This document shows positions 19,712 to 27,776 of a stretch of 64,000 nucleotides of DNA, piece by piece (position 1 is the stretch's first letter; every line of letters begins with the position of its first letter). The notes beneath the pieces were generated by a model. It did no database searches and was not told the DNA's origin. It saw only the letters and a list, made by a program, of their open reading frames with translations. Both the position numbers and the translations under genes were made by a program. The DNA comes from Leptolyngbya ohadii IS1 (GTDB lineage: Bacteria; Cyanobacteriota; Cyanobacteriia; Elainellales; Elainellaceae): assembly GCF_002215035.1 (NCBI RefSeq), contig NZ_NKFP01000004.1:63726-127725 (forward strand). The letters are read 5' to 3'.

Positions 19712-20671
19712 ATGAGTAGAAAAGATCCAACAATACAGCAACGGGAACGGTTACTTCAAAAGAATGCTGGTGTATGCTGCGTATGTAAAAAACGAGGATT
19801 AGGGATCAATTTACATCATATAGATGGAGACAATTCAAATACTATTGACGAAAACCTAGCTGTCCTTTGTGTCAAGGATCACGATCTGCATCATCGACCT
19901 CATGCTTACTCAAGTAGCAGCCACCTTGAATTAGGGGCATCCGAAATTCGAGAACTTAAAGAGTCCTGGGAGGGTTTTGTAGCTGAAGCCCAAAAGCCTA
20001 ACTCAATGGCATGCGCTGTGCTAACAATGTATGGTACACACTCGGAAATTCATTCGATACAAGCTGTTTTTCAGTGGGCTAATGGAAAAATAGAATTCGA
20101 GCGTACATATCATCAACTTGATAGAACTGCCGAGGATTGTATCAACAACTTGTTCTCTCAATTTGAGTGGCTTGGTACAGATATAAAATTAATCATAATC
20201 GATGAACCGCTTCCTGTTGAATACTGTCCATGCTGTAGCTCTCCTCTTAAAAGATTTTTAGCAGAAAACCAGTATAAGAGAATTTTTCATAATTCATGGG
20301 AAGCGGAATCTTTATGTGCTATATACATTAACCCTCATCAGCCATCCCTTGCACTTTCCCTTTTCCTAGAAGGAGAAGTAATTTATCAAGGTGCTTTGCA
20401 TCTGTGTGGAAATTTTCTTCATTACACCTGTAGCAATTTTGAGGAAAGATTTCCTATCACAAAAAGAGCTAGTGTTAGGACTCAAGTTACTGGAATAATT
20501 CAAGAGATCCTAGATATATGGAATCCTGGGCACATATTCATAGGCACAGGTGATCATGAAGATCCTTGTCTAATTGGAAATTTCGATCTTCCAAAGTTCT
20601 GGGAGAAGCTGAAAGGCAAGAAGGTTACCTGGGAATGTAGTTGGGATGAATCGAATTGTACGCACTTTTAG
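19712..20671 (+). CDS. HNH-domain protein with uncharacterised C-terminal region
   Basis: A 319-residue protein (ATG at 19712; a TTG three codons upstream is less likely). Residues from about 15 to 65 are an HNH module: GVCCVCKKRGLGINLHHIDGD then NLAVLCVKDHDLHH. The remaining 230 residues match nothing I recognise. They include a CPCC zinc-knuckle-like motif, a VFQWANGKIEFERTYHQ segment and a Cys/Trp-rich end. The gene is clearly more AT-rich, with different codon use from its neighbours, and lies alone on the plus strand, suggesting horizontal acquisition. A defence nuclease with a sensor domain is possible but speculative. Confidence 0.75.
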   Translation: MSRKDPTIQQRERLLQKNAGVCCVCKKRGLGINLHHIDGDNSNTIDENLAVLCVKDHDLHHRPHAYSSSSHLELGASEIRELKESWEGFVAEAQKPNSMACAVLTMYGTHSEIHSIQAVFQWANGKIEFERTYHQLDRTAEDCINNLFSQFEWLGTDIKLIIIDEPLPVEYCPCCSSPLKRFLAENQYKRIFHNSWEAESLCAIYINPHQPSLALSLFLEGEVIYQGALHLCGNFLHYTCSNFEERFPITKRASVRTQVTGIIQEILDIWNPGHIFIGTGDHEDPCLIGNFDLPKFWEKLKGKKVTWECSWDESNCTHF

Positions 20672-20753
20672 AGAATGTTAAAAAAATATGGGGTATATAA
20701 ATTATGAAAACAAACTGGAAAAGTGCTTTAGTCGGTTTGTTTCCCTCACCCCC

Positions 20754-20942
20754 TTAAGCACTAACCTCAACATAAGCAGATGAAGTAGTAAGCTTCTGAA
20801 TCTCTAAACCCTCCAGCTTCAATCCCTCTAAATGAAACTCGATCGCCCCAAGAGTCTCCCCAGTCGAAATACATCCTGGTAAATCAGGACAGTAGGAAGA
20901 GTATCCGGTTTCAGTTTGTTCAATCAGGATGAGAGATTTCAC
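20754..20942 (-). CDS. HicB-like antitoxin-type protein, orphan and internally shortened
   Basis: A 62-residue protein beginning MKSLILIEQTETGYSSYCPDLPGC, the standard HicB/UPF0150 N-terminus, and ending IEFHLEGLKLEGLEIQKL then SSAYVEV. Compared with the usual family layout, roughly 8-10 residues are missing between STGETL and AIEFHLEGL, which would shorten the first helix. The only usable start is GTG at 20942 and the AAGGAG overlaps it, leaving no normal spacing. No HicA toxin gene is adjacent. Either a stand-alone HicB-like protein or a decaying remnant. Confidence 0.6.
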   Translation of the reverse strand: MKSLILIEQTETGYSSYCPDLPGCISTGETLGAIEFHLEGLKLEGLEIQKLTTSSAYVEVSA

Positions 20943-21079
20943 TCCTTTATTTTATTCTGTTCACTAGAAACAGCCAATTCTCTACCTTTTGCTAGAGGAC
21001 AGGATCTATCCCAAGAGAATTGCACCCAATCGCTCCAGCCCTCTATGCTTTACAGCAATTCTTTCCAATCGAACGTCCT

Positions 21080-21394
21080 ATGGAACTCGCGCAACCGATT
21101 CAGCCGATGCGGGCGGTGATTCGCTGTAAGGCAAAGCAACTGTTAATTGCCGATCCGGAACTGCGGGAAACGATCGCCTGCTTTGACGAAGCACTCTTTC
21201 AAGAGTTGGCGATTACGCTGTTTCGGGGAGAGAGCTATCAACAGCTTGCGAGTTCCTGTCGAACAAAACAAATTGCAGCGGCGATCGAAGACCGGGTTGC
21301 GATTGCGCTGGCGGTTTCCTATAAGCGGATCAAACAACAGCAGCGAGATCCGGTTGTGCAACAGCTAAATCAGCTTCTTGAAAGTGCGAAATAG
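21080..21394 (+). CDS. Hypothetical protein
   Basis: A 104-residue protein from the ATG at 21080; the same frame opens at a TTG at 21020, adding 20 residues, and no ribosome site clearly decides. The sequence is mostly helical and rich in Gln, Ala and Leu (AVIRCKAKQLLIADPELRET, QQRDPVVQQLNQLLESAK). No domain is recognised. It is followed 98 bases later by the GAF gene on the same strand. Confidence 0.5.
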   Translation: MELAQPIQPMRAVIRCKAKQLLIADPELRETIACFDEALFQELAITLFRGESYQQLASSCRTKQIAAAIEDRVAIALAVSYKRIKQQQRDPVVQQLNQLLESAK

Positions 21395-21492
21395 TACTCC
21401 ATAACAGAATATCTCTGGCGATCGAATGATTGTCTAGATTACAAAACCAGCGGTAGATTGAATTGAAGCGGTAATGTCTCTTGGGAAAGCCT

Positions 21493-22122
21493 GTGCAAAA
21501 TCAGTTCGATCGCTCCGCGTTGCCGCCAAAGGCGGATCGTCCCTCATCTGAAGCTACACCCCATTTTGATCAGGGGTTGAAAAAGCTGATCCAGCGGTTA
21601 TCGCATAACCTGGAGCGGGATGCGCTGGTGCAGAAAACGACAAATGAGGTGCGGGAGCAGCTTCAAGTTGATCGAGTGGCGCTGTATTACTTCTATCGCG
21701 AATGGAAAGGGCGCGTCACCTTTGAGGCATTGAGCGACAGGAAATATTCCATCTACGGCGAGACCGGACCCGACGAATGCTTTAACTGGGAATACGCCCA
21801 GCTTTATTTGCAGGGCAGAGTTCGATCGATTCCTGATATTGATGCAGAGCCGATCGCCGACTGTCATCGGGACTTTCTTAAAGGAATGCAGGTGCGAGCA
21901 AATCTCGTGGTACCAATTTTGATTCCGCCGCCACAAGCGTCAACTGATTCAGAGCCAAACAATTCAGTACGGCTTTGGGGATTGCTCGTCGCCCACCATT
22001 GCCAGGATGTGAAAGATTGGACAGAAGCGAATGTGCAAACCATGCAACAGGGGGCAGAAACGCTGGCAACCTCTCCCGTGATTGTAAAAACCGATCGCAC
22101 TAACGTGCCGCCAATTAACTGA
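21493..22122 (+). CDS. Stand-alone cyanobacteriochrome-type GAF protein (DXCF class)
   Basis: A 209-residue protein from a GTG at 21493 with GGGA six bases upstream (a TTG at 21481 is the alternative). Almost the whole chain is one GAF domain: LVQKTTNEVREQLQVDRVALYYFYREW, VRANLVVPILIPP and LWGLLVAHHC are typical of cyanobacterial bilin-binding GAFs. Both bilin-linked cysteines of the DXCF class are present: DECF (Cys96) and the canonical CH pair (Cys124), 28 residues apart. No kinase, GGDEF or other output domain follows, so it would act through a partner or as a free photosensor. Chromophore binding is inferred from motifs. Confidence 0.75.
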   Translation: MQNQFDRSALPPKADRPSSEATPHFDQGLKKLIQRLSHNLERDALVQKTTNEVREQLQVDRVALYYFYREWKGRVTFEALSDRKYSIYGETGPDECFNWEYAQLYLQGRVRSIPDIDAEPIADCHRDFLKGMQVRANLVVPILIPPPQASTDSEPNNSVRLWGLLVAHHCQDVKDWTEANVQTMQQGAETLATSPVIVKTDRTNVPPIN

Positions 22123-22217
22123 GCTTGCTTGAAAGAGGGCTTTCGCAACCACCGGGCAGTCGTCTTCAGGGCGATCGGCTTTATCCAGTCAAAATCCTGT
22201 CCTGGTAGTGCTTTGGC

Positions 22218-22289
22218 TCAGCGGGCAACAAAAATTTGCAGCAATAGAATCAGAATCCCCGAAATGGCGAGGGTTTTTACTGTGGTCAT
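22218..22289 (-). CDS. Candidate small hydrophobic protein (23 residues)
   Basis: The minus-strand frame starts ATG at 22289 with AAGGGG five bases upstream and ends TGA at 22218-22220. The product begins MTTVKTLAISGILILLLQ and ends FVAR: a polar N-terminus, one 15-17 residue hydrophobic stretch and a basic C-terminus, the make-up of a single-span small membrane protein as in many photosynthetic small subunits. It does not match any I can name. At this length chance is a real alternative. Confidence 0.35.
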   Translation of the reverse strand: MTTVKTLAISGILILLLQIFVAR

Positions 22290-22362
22290 TTCTACCCCTT
22301 GCCCAGATGCCCTTCCGACAGACGGATCAAACCCCCGACTCCAGACTGAGCGGAAGGATTGT

Positions 22363-22418
22363 CCCAAGGGGAAGCAGACAGCTCATGAGCCCCCATAACT
22401 GTCTGCCCCGATCTTGGG
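22363..22418. repeat. Imperfect inverted repeat (potential hairpin)
   Basis: The left arm has CCCAAG (22363-22368) and CAGACAG (22375-22381); the right arm has CTGTCTG (22399-22405) and CTTGGG (22413-22418), with unpaired purine/pyrimidine patches between. The loop contains the palindrome CTCATGAG. No T-run follows on either strand, so it is not a typical terminator; it lies 74 bases upstream of the candidate small ORF. Confidence 0.55.
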
Positions 22419-22558
22419 TTAGGGTAGTCACTCACCCTGCTATCAGCCTAATATGCCGTCTCCTGCAATTGGTCAAAGTTGAGATAAAGAGATGGCAAGA
22501 AAATGATAAATCTCTGGCTGATCGCATTCCCTTACCCAGATCTTTCCAAATTCTTGCA

Positions 22559-24061
22559 CTACGTTTCTTCCGAGCGACGATCGAGCTTGGCTTGCAGTTC
22601 GGCTTTAATCCGACTCAAAATTGAGGCTTCATCCAGCGAAGACAGAATTTCTGTCACCACCGCCTTCGGGCTGTCCGATCCCCAGGTTGCACCCTGTGCC
22701 AGATAAGCTTTTGCCACCTGTCCGATCGCATAAGTGGAGACACCCGCTACCCCTGCCTGCGTCATCGCAACCGAAACATAGGGCGCAAGGGAAATTCCGC
22801 CTGTCGCCGGAGCCGCCGCACCCAAAAGACTTTTTAGCGAACCCAAGCCCAGCGTCAGCAGCAGTTCACTCGCCGTAATGCCACCCATACTGAGCGCGAT
22901 TTTTTGCAGCAGCCCGATCGCCGCCTGCTGAGTCATAGGAATCCCGTAGAGCCGCGACAGAAGCACAATCAGCGTTACATCGATCGCCGCCCCACCCACC
23001 AGATCCAGCATCGTCACCGGATTCAGGGCAACCGCCATTGCCTTTGCCATCACGCAATTCCAGATCGTTTCGTTCGCACTGCGATCGCGGATCTCCAGCT
23101 TACGCTGCACAATTTGCTCGTTCACATTGTCCGTAAACAGCATCGTATTCAGCGCAACAAGAGACTTCCCTTCTCGATTCAGGATCTCTAGAATCTTCAG
23201 CTTTACCTCATCCACCTGGGACAAACCGCGACTGAGGTGGGGCACGAGTTTTCCGTCCGATCGCTTCACTGCCCTTGCCACCAACGGCGCAGCCGACGCC
23301 ATCACAATTTCGTCCGGCGACAGCAGTTCCTTCACGCGCTCATCGCGAATCTTTTCATAAATCGCCAGGCGATCGGCTTGGGGATACTGATCCATCTTGT
23401 TCAGCACAAGCAGAATTGGCTTGCTTGCCTGACGCAGAGCGGATAACGCCTCAAACTCAACCCGCGTCATATCTCCCGCCACCACAAACAGAATCAGATC
23501 TGCCTGCTCTGCAAGCTGCCGCGCCATGAATTCGCGGGTTTCCCCGTTCACTTCATCAATTCCTGGTGTATCAATCAGCTCGACCTGCGCCCGATCGGTA
23601 TCCCGTCCAAGATCTCGGAGTGACACCTTCCACAAGTCCTGATTGCTGCCCGGAAGTGCCTGTCGCTCGGCTTGCCACTGGGCGGATTGAACCGTCTGGG
23701 TCACGCCGTGAATTGCGCCCGTCTCAAAAATCTCCTGTCCCAGCAGAGCATTCAGCAGAGAAGACTTGCCCCGCCCTACCATGCCAAATACCGCAATTTG
23801 CACTACCTGACGATCGAGCTTGTCCTGCAAAGTCTCCAGGCTGTTTAGCTCCGTCTCCAGCTCCGATCGCTCCCTGGAGGTCAACTGCATTTTCTGCACC
23901 AGATCGCGCAATACGTCCTGCGCCTGTCGGTAGTGCAAATCGGCTTGCAGATCGCTAAAGCTGGCGATCGTCTCTTCAAGCTGACGCTGCAAAACAGCTT
24001 CCCCCGGAGGGGAGTCAACGTCAGGGAAATTGGGGTTGGGGGTTGCGTTGCTGTCTGTCAT
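22559..24061 (-). CDS. Dynamin-like/Era-type GTPase with C-terminal membrane region
   Basis: A 500-residue protein, ATG at 24061 with GGAAG eight bases upstream. After a helical N-terminus (residues 20-85, probably coiled coil) comes a GTPase domain: P-loop GMVGRGKSS at 93-101, DTPG at 164-167 and NKMD at 221-224. The C-terminal 170 residues contain hydrophobic helices (NPVTMLDLVGGAAIDVTLIV; AIGLLQKIALSMGGITASELL) as in DUF697-type proteins. It likely acts at a membrane; the process is unknown. It stands alone, with long spacers on both sides. Confidence 0.85.
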   Translation of the reverse strand: MTDSNATPNPNFPDVDSPPGEAVLQRQLEETIASFSDLQADLHYRQAQDVLRDLVQKMQLTSRERSELETELNSLETLQDKLDRQVVQIAVFGMVGRGKSSLLNALLGQEIFETGAIHGVTQTVQSAQWQAERQALPGSNQDLWKVSLRDLGRDTDRAQVELIDTPGIDEVNGETREFMARQLAEQADLILFVVAGDMTRVEFEALSALRQASKPILLVLNKMDQYPQADRLAIYEKIRDERVKELLSPDEIVMASAAPLVARAVKRSDGKLVPHLSRGLSQVDEVKLKILEILNREGKSLVALNTMLFTDNVNEQIVQRKLEIRDRSANETIWNCVMAKAMAVALNPVTMLDLVGGAAIDVTLIVLLSRLYGIPMTQQAAIGLLQKIALSMGGITASELLLTLGLGSLKSLLGAAAPATGGISLAPYVSVAMTQAGVAGVSTYAIGQVAKAYLAQGATWGSDSPKAVVTEILSSLDEASILSRIKAELQAKLDRRSEET

Positions 24062-24662
24062 AAGCTTCTTCCTTCCGCATTATGACATTGGCGCAACAGT
24101 CTTGTAGCGCATCTGTAACGTTACAGGCTCCAACGCACTCTCTCTAAACTTTATACAAACTCCATGAAAACCTGATGCAACCTGTTGCAATTTATGCAGC
24201 TAGAATCTATTCAACTGGAACAAAGTTCAAAGCAAAGTGCAGCGCTATATCGCACTCATTATTCGCTCTATTGTTTCCTGTTTCAGGGAATTTCTCATCG
24301 TATCAGCTCCTCCCTTCGATCGCAACGTCGCTTTTCGGATAATTGTCATCTATTTCATCAAGAATCCATCAACTAACAAACGACAAATTCTTCTGACGCT
24401 GAAGTAAGAGACATCTTGGAACAGGACGATTTAGCAGTCTCTATACCACTCTGTTCCCATCCTTTGCTTCGACGGACGCCAATCCCATCACGCAGATTTT
24501 CCCTGAGATTTAGCTCAGCAGGCGATCGGATGGCTAACGCTAAAAGCCTGATTTACTGGTGGATTTACCCTGTTTAGCGAAGAATTTATCCATCCGGACA
24601 ATTTCGATGAAAGTTATATCTAGCACCTTGAAGATTCCATAAAGTTAGAGTTAGGCGCTTAA

Positions 24663-24690
24663 TTGTTTTCCCGGATTTCGTTAGCATACT
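24663..24690 (+). promoter_or_regulatory. Possible sigma-70-type promoter
   Basis: TTGTTT (24663-24668), a 16-base spacer and CATACT (24685-24690). It is the best plus-strand match in the spacer upstream of the Arn-like genes, but AT-rich DNA makes chance matches common. Confidence 0.3.
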
Positions 24691-24815
24691 TCCAGTAAAC
24701 GATGCATAAGGACAGCTTTTGAATCAAGTTTTAGCAGTTTCAGTTTTCCCCTTTAAACTTGTCTTCCTAAATTCATTCTGCCTGTAGAAAAACTACAAAA
24801 CTAGGAGGAGCTTAA

Positions 24816-24896
24816 TTGAAGGGAAGAATCGCAGCGTTGGTCTGGGTGCTATGTTTGGCTCCCACCCTGAAAGTTCTCCATTCGTTCAGTTCCTAA
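24816..24896 (+). CDS. Candidate 26-residue leader or small protein
   Basis: A TTG start at 24816 lies five bases after AGGAGGAG, one of the strongest ribosome sites in the window, and the frame ends TAA at 24894-24896. The product starts MKGRIAALVWVLCLAPTL: two basic residues then a hydrophobic run, like a small membrane peptide or signal-peptide remnant. The long AT-rich leader around it would fit an upstream ORF for the gene at 25063. The TTG start and short length keep confidence low. Confidence 0.3.
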   Translation: MKGRIAALVWVLCLAPTLKVLHSFSS

Positions 24897-24938
24897 GCTT
24901 TTAGACACAGTTTTTTTGGAGTCTTCACTTCAGATCGC

Positions 24939-24959
24939 AGGTATTTAGAGAAAATACCT
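24939..24959 (+). promoter_or_regulatory. Leader hairpin
   Basis: AGGTATTT (24939-24946) pairs perfectly with AAATACCT (24952-24959) across a 5-base loop. No T-tract follows. It lies about 100 bases before the start of the ArnC-like gene and could be an mRNA leader structure. Confidence 0.4.
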
Positions 24960-25062
24960 CGTTTTAGGTCGTCTTTTTGTGTGTTCTCAAATTTAGACAC
25001 ATCTCAGCAGCTTCATTAATCTGAGTTGCTTAAAAGTTTATCTTCTTTCGGAGAGCCTCATT

Positions 25063-26226
25063 ATGGAAAGAGTGTCAGCTTACGCTACCAATCCCGAATC
25101 TAATAATTTTGAAAAGTTTGAAGAACCCGCTGTGGCTCGATCGGCTGAAAGAAGCGAACGATCTGTCCCGAAGAAGCCTCTCGTTTCTTTAGTAACCCCC
25201 GCTTACAACGAAGCCCTCATTCTCGAAAAAAACCTGACGATTCTCTGCGAGTACATGGCAAGCCTGGAGGATGAGTACGAGTGGGAACTCATTGTCGTCA
25301 ATGACGGGAGCCGGGACAACACGGGCGCATTAGCAGAATTGTTCGCCCGGAAACACAGTAAAGTGCGCGTCGTCCACCACGAAGTGAACTCTGGAATGGG
25401 GCAGGCACTCCGAACCGGATTTGACAATGCTCTGGGGGATTATGTCGTTGTTTTAGACATGGATTTGAGCTTTGCGCCCAGCCACGTCGAGCGTCTTTTA
25501 GACAAAATTCGGGCAACCCATGCGGATGTCGTCACCGCATCTCCCTACATGGGCGGCGGCAAGGTTTCCAATGTTCCCTTCATTCGCTTGATGCTGAGCG
25601 TGGGTGCAAACTGGTTTCTCGGCTTTGCCACCAAAAAGAAATTCACCAGCATTACCGGCATGGCAAGGGTTTACGATGCAGAATTTCTGCGTTCCCTCAA
25701 CCTGCGATCGAAGGGGATGGACATCAACCCGGAAGTGCTGCACAAGGCAGCTTTGCTGGAGGCACGGGTGGAAGAAATTCCTGCCCATCTGCGCTGGATT
25801 CCCCAAAACGATCAGCCTAAATCTAAGCGTCGCAAGTCCAGCATGACGACGATGAAGATCCTGAAGCACACCTGGGCGATCGTCTTCTTTGGGTTTCTGT
25901 TTCGTCCGGTGATGTTTTTTGTAATTCCCAGTCTGCTGTTCTTTGCCATCTCCCTGTATTCCCTGGGCTGGGCAAGCATTCACTCCTGGACTTCTTACCA
26001 ATTCTTGATCGCACAAGGCGCTATTGCCACCACCTTCGACGATAGGATTTCGCAAGCCGTAGCGCAGGCATTTCAATCCTCTCCCCATTCGTTCGTCATT
26101 GGGGGCATGGCGCTGATGATTGCAATTCAGCTCTTTAGCCTGGGCGTGCTGTCGGTGCAGAGCAAGCAGTATTTCGAGGAGGTCTTTAATCTCGGAACTG
26201 CAATCTACAAATCAACTCGCAATTAG
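25063..26226 (+). CDS. GT2 glycosyltransferase, polyprenyl-phosphate type (ArnC/DPM-like)
   Basis: A 387-residue protein; GGAGAG lies eight bases before the ATG. The GT-A domain shows SLVTPAYNEALILEKNL, IVVNDGSRDNT, VVHHEVNSGMGQALRTGFDNA and VVLDMDLSF (the D-x-D metal site), the layout of dolichol- or undecaprenyl-phosphate sugar transferases. The C-terminal third holds two to three membrane helices (VMFFVIPSLLFFAISLYSLG; FVIGGMALMIAIQLFSLGVL), as in ArnC. It would charge a polyprenyl phosphate with a sugar on the cytoplasmic side. First gene of the five-gene plus-strand cluster, followed by a 200-base spacer. Confidence 0.85.
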   Translation: MERVSAYATNPESNNFEKFEEPAVARSAERSERSVPKKPLVSLVTPAYNEALILEKNLTILCEYMASLEDEYEWELIVVNDGSRDNTGALAELFARKHSKVRVVHHEVNSGMGQALRTGFDNALGDYVVVLDMDLSFAPSHVERLLDKIRATHADVVTASPYMGGGKVSNVPFIRLMLSVGANWFLGFATKKKFTSITGMARVYDAEFLRSLNLRSKGMDINPEVLHKAALLEARVEEIPAHLRWIPQNDQPKSKRRKSSMTTMKILKHTWAIVFFGFLFRPVMFFVIPSLLFFAISLYSLGWASIHSWTSYQFLIAQGAIATTFDDRISQAVAQAFQSSPHSFVIGGMALMIAIQLFSLGVLSVQSKQYFEEVFNLGTAIYKSTRN

Positions 26227-26426
26227 CGCAAGCCTTAACGCATAGCTGTCTATTCGGTCTGTCCAGTCTATTTACGACTGGTTGAACGATCGACAGTCTT
26301 TACTCAGGCACCTGAACAACAGCGGGTGGGGGCAGAGGCAGTCGCGACTCAGGGAAAAAGCCTCTATATCCCTGCCTTCAGCAGACAACGTCAGTGAACA
26401 ATGCTCTATTTCGGGTTGATGGAACA

Positions 26427-27722
26427 ATGAATATTGCGATCGTCGGTGGCGGCATGATGGGGATGACTCTTGCCTATCGTCTGTCAGAGCAGGGAAACCG
26501 GGTCACGCTGTTTGAGGGTAGCCCGCAACTGGGCGGCTTAACGACCCACCATGATTACGGCTCCTTTGTGTGGGATCGGTTCTACCATGTGATTCTGCCG
26601 TCCGATCAGGCGTTGATTGCGCTTTTGAAAGAGATTGGTTTGGGCGACGAGCTTGACTGGCAAAAGACCTTGACCGGATTCTATGACGGTAAACAGTTTT
26701 ATTCGATTAGTAATTCGATCGAGTTTTTGAAGTTTCCGCCGCTGAATCTGCTGGACAAAATTCGGCTGGCGTTTACCCTGCTCTACGGATCGCGCATCAA
26801 GAACTGGAAAAAGCTAGAAACCATTCGGGCGGAGGATTGGCTGATTTCCCTATCCGGTCGCGGCACCTACGAGAAAATGTGGAAGCCGCTGCTGCGGGCA
26901 AAGCTGGGCGAAAACTATAAGCGCGTCTCTGCCGTATTCATCTGGGCTTACATCAGCCGTTTGTTTTCTGCACGGGATTCTTCCCTGAAAAAAGAGGAAT
27001 TGGGGTATGTGCGAGGAGGATACAAAACGGTATTCGATCGCCTGACTGCTCTGATCCAGTCCACCGGGGGAAAAGTCCTGACGGGCATATCGGTAGAGTC
27101 GATCGTCCCCCATCCCAGCGGAGGGTTATGGGTGGAACACAGCCAGCGCAAAGAACATTTCGACAAGGTTATTTTTACAGGTCCGGTGAACGTATTGGAG
27201 CAGGTTGCTGCGAAGGAACTGGTGAATGTTTCTGGGAACGGTAACGCGATTGAATATATGGGAGTGGTGTGTATGGTGCTGTTAACGCGCAAGCCACTGG
27301 TTCCCTACTACGTCGTGAATATTGCCGATCAGAAAGTTCCCTTTACCGGGGTGATCGGAATGAGTAATCTGGTGGACTTGCAGGAGACCAACGGGCTGCA
27401 CATGACCTTTTTACCCAAGTACGTTCTTTCCGATGATCCGTTCCTGAAGGAATCCAACGAGTCGATCGAAAAGTATTTCCTGGACGGACTGCGATCGATG
27501 TTCCCGGATTTGCGATCGGAGGACATTGCCGGAATCCATATCAACCGGGCATTTAAGGTGCAGCCGCTCCAGGTGTTGAACTATTCCAGTCTGGTGCCCC
27601 ATACCACGGTGAGCAGCAAGGATTTCTATATCCTTAACACTGCCCAACTGGTGCAGGACAATCCCAATAACAATGCGGTTGTCCGCCTGGTGGATCAGTT
27701 TTTGCAGGATCAGTTTTTGTAA
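26427..27722 (+). CDS. FAD/NAD(P)-dependent oxidoreductase, amine-oxidase/UGM-like
   Basis: A 431-residue protein from the ATG at 26427 (an upstream GTG adds 11 unlikely residues). The N-terminus MNIAIVGGGMMGMTLAYRLS is a dinucleotide-binding Rossmann fold followed by the acidic strand end VTLFEGSPQLGGLT, characteristic of the FAD-dependent amine oxidase/protoporphyrinogen oxidase/UDP-galactopyranose mutase superfamily. The C-terminus (LNTAQLVQDNPNNNAVVRLV) fits the FAD-closing segment. The substrate is unknown; within this cluster a modification of a lipid-linked or nucleotide sugar, or of the polyprenyl carrier, is the most economical guess. Confidence 0.8.
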   Translation: MNIAIVGGGMMGMTLAYRLSEQGNRVTLFEGSPQLGGLTTHHDYGSFVWDRFYHVILPSDQALIALLKEIGLGDELDWQKTLTGFYDGKQFYSISNSIEFLKFPPLNLLDKIRLAFTLLYGSRIKNWKKLETIRAEDWLISLSGRGTYEKMWKPLLRAKLGENYKRVSAVFIWAYISRLFSARDSSLKKEELGYVRGGYKTVFDRLTALIQSTGGKVLTGISVESIVPHPSGGLWVEHSQRKEHFDKVIFTGPVNVLEQVAAKELVNVSGNGNAIEYMGVVCMVLLTRKPLVPYYVVNIADQKVPFTGVIGMSNLVDLQETNGLHMTFLPKYVLSDDPFLKESNESIEKYFLDGLRSMFPDLRSEDIAGIHINRAFKVQPLQVLNYSSLVPHTTVSSKDFYILNTAQLVQDNPNNNAVVRLVDQFLQDQFL

Positions 27723-27776
27723 TAAGCAATAAATAAAACTTTGTCTAGCGTTTGCCTATCCCCCGCCAATTTCACA

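Larger units (their letters stand above)
22123..22558. other. Spacer with a possible small ORF and a long inverted repeat
   Basis: 436 bases between the GAF gene and the GTPase gene, which are convergent. It holds a candidate 23-codon minus-strand ORF (22218-22289) and an imperfect inverted repeat (22363-22418), both listed separately. Confidence 0.6.
24062..25062. other. Thousand-base spacer before the Arn-like cluster
   Basis: No long gene is supported on either strand. The right half carries a possible promoter (TTGTTT at 24663, 16-bp gap, CATACT at 24685), a 26-codon ORF with a strong ribosome site (24816-24896) and an 8-bp-stem hairpin (24939-24959). The layout suggests a long leader for the genes starting at 25063. 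The left half (24062-24650) shows nothing definable. Confidence 0.6.

Noticed and set aside
24185-24376. 63-codon frame in the long spacer
   Set aside because: No ribosome site, Ser/His/Gln-rich composition and no hydrophobic or domain pattern.
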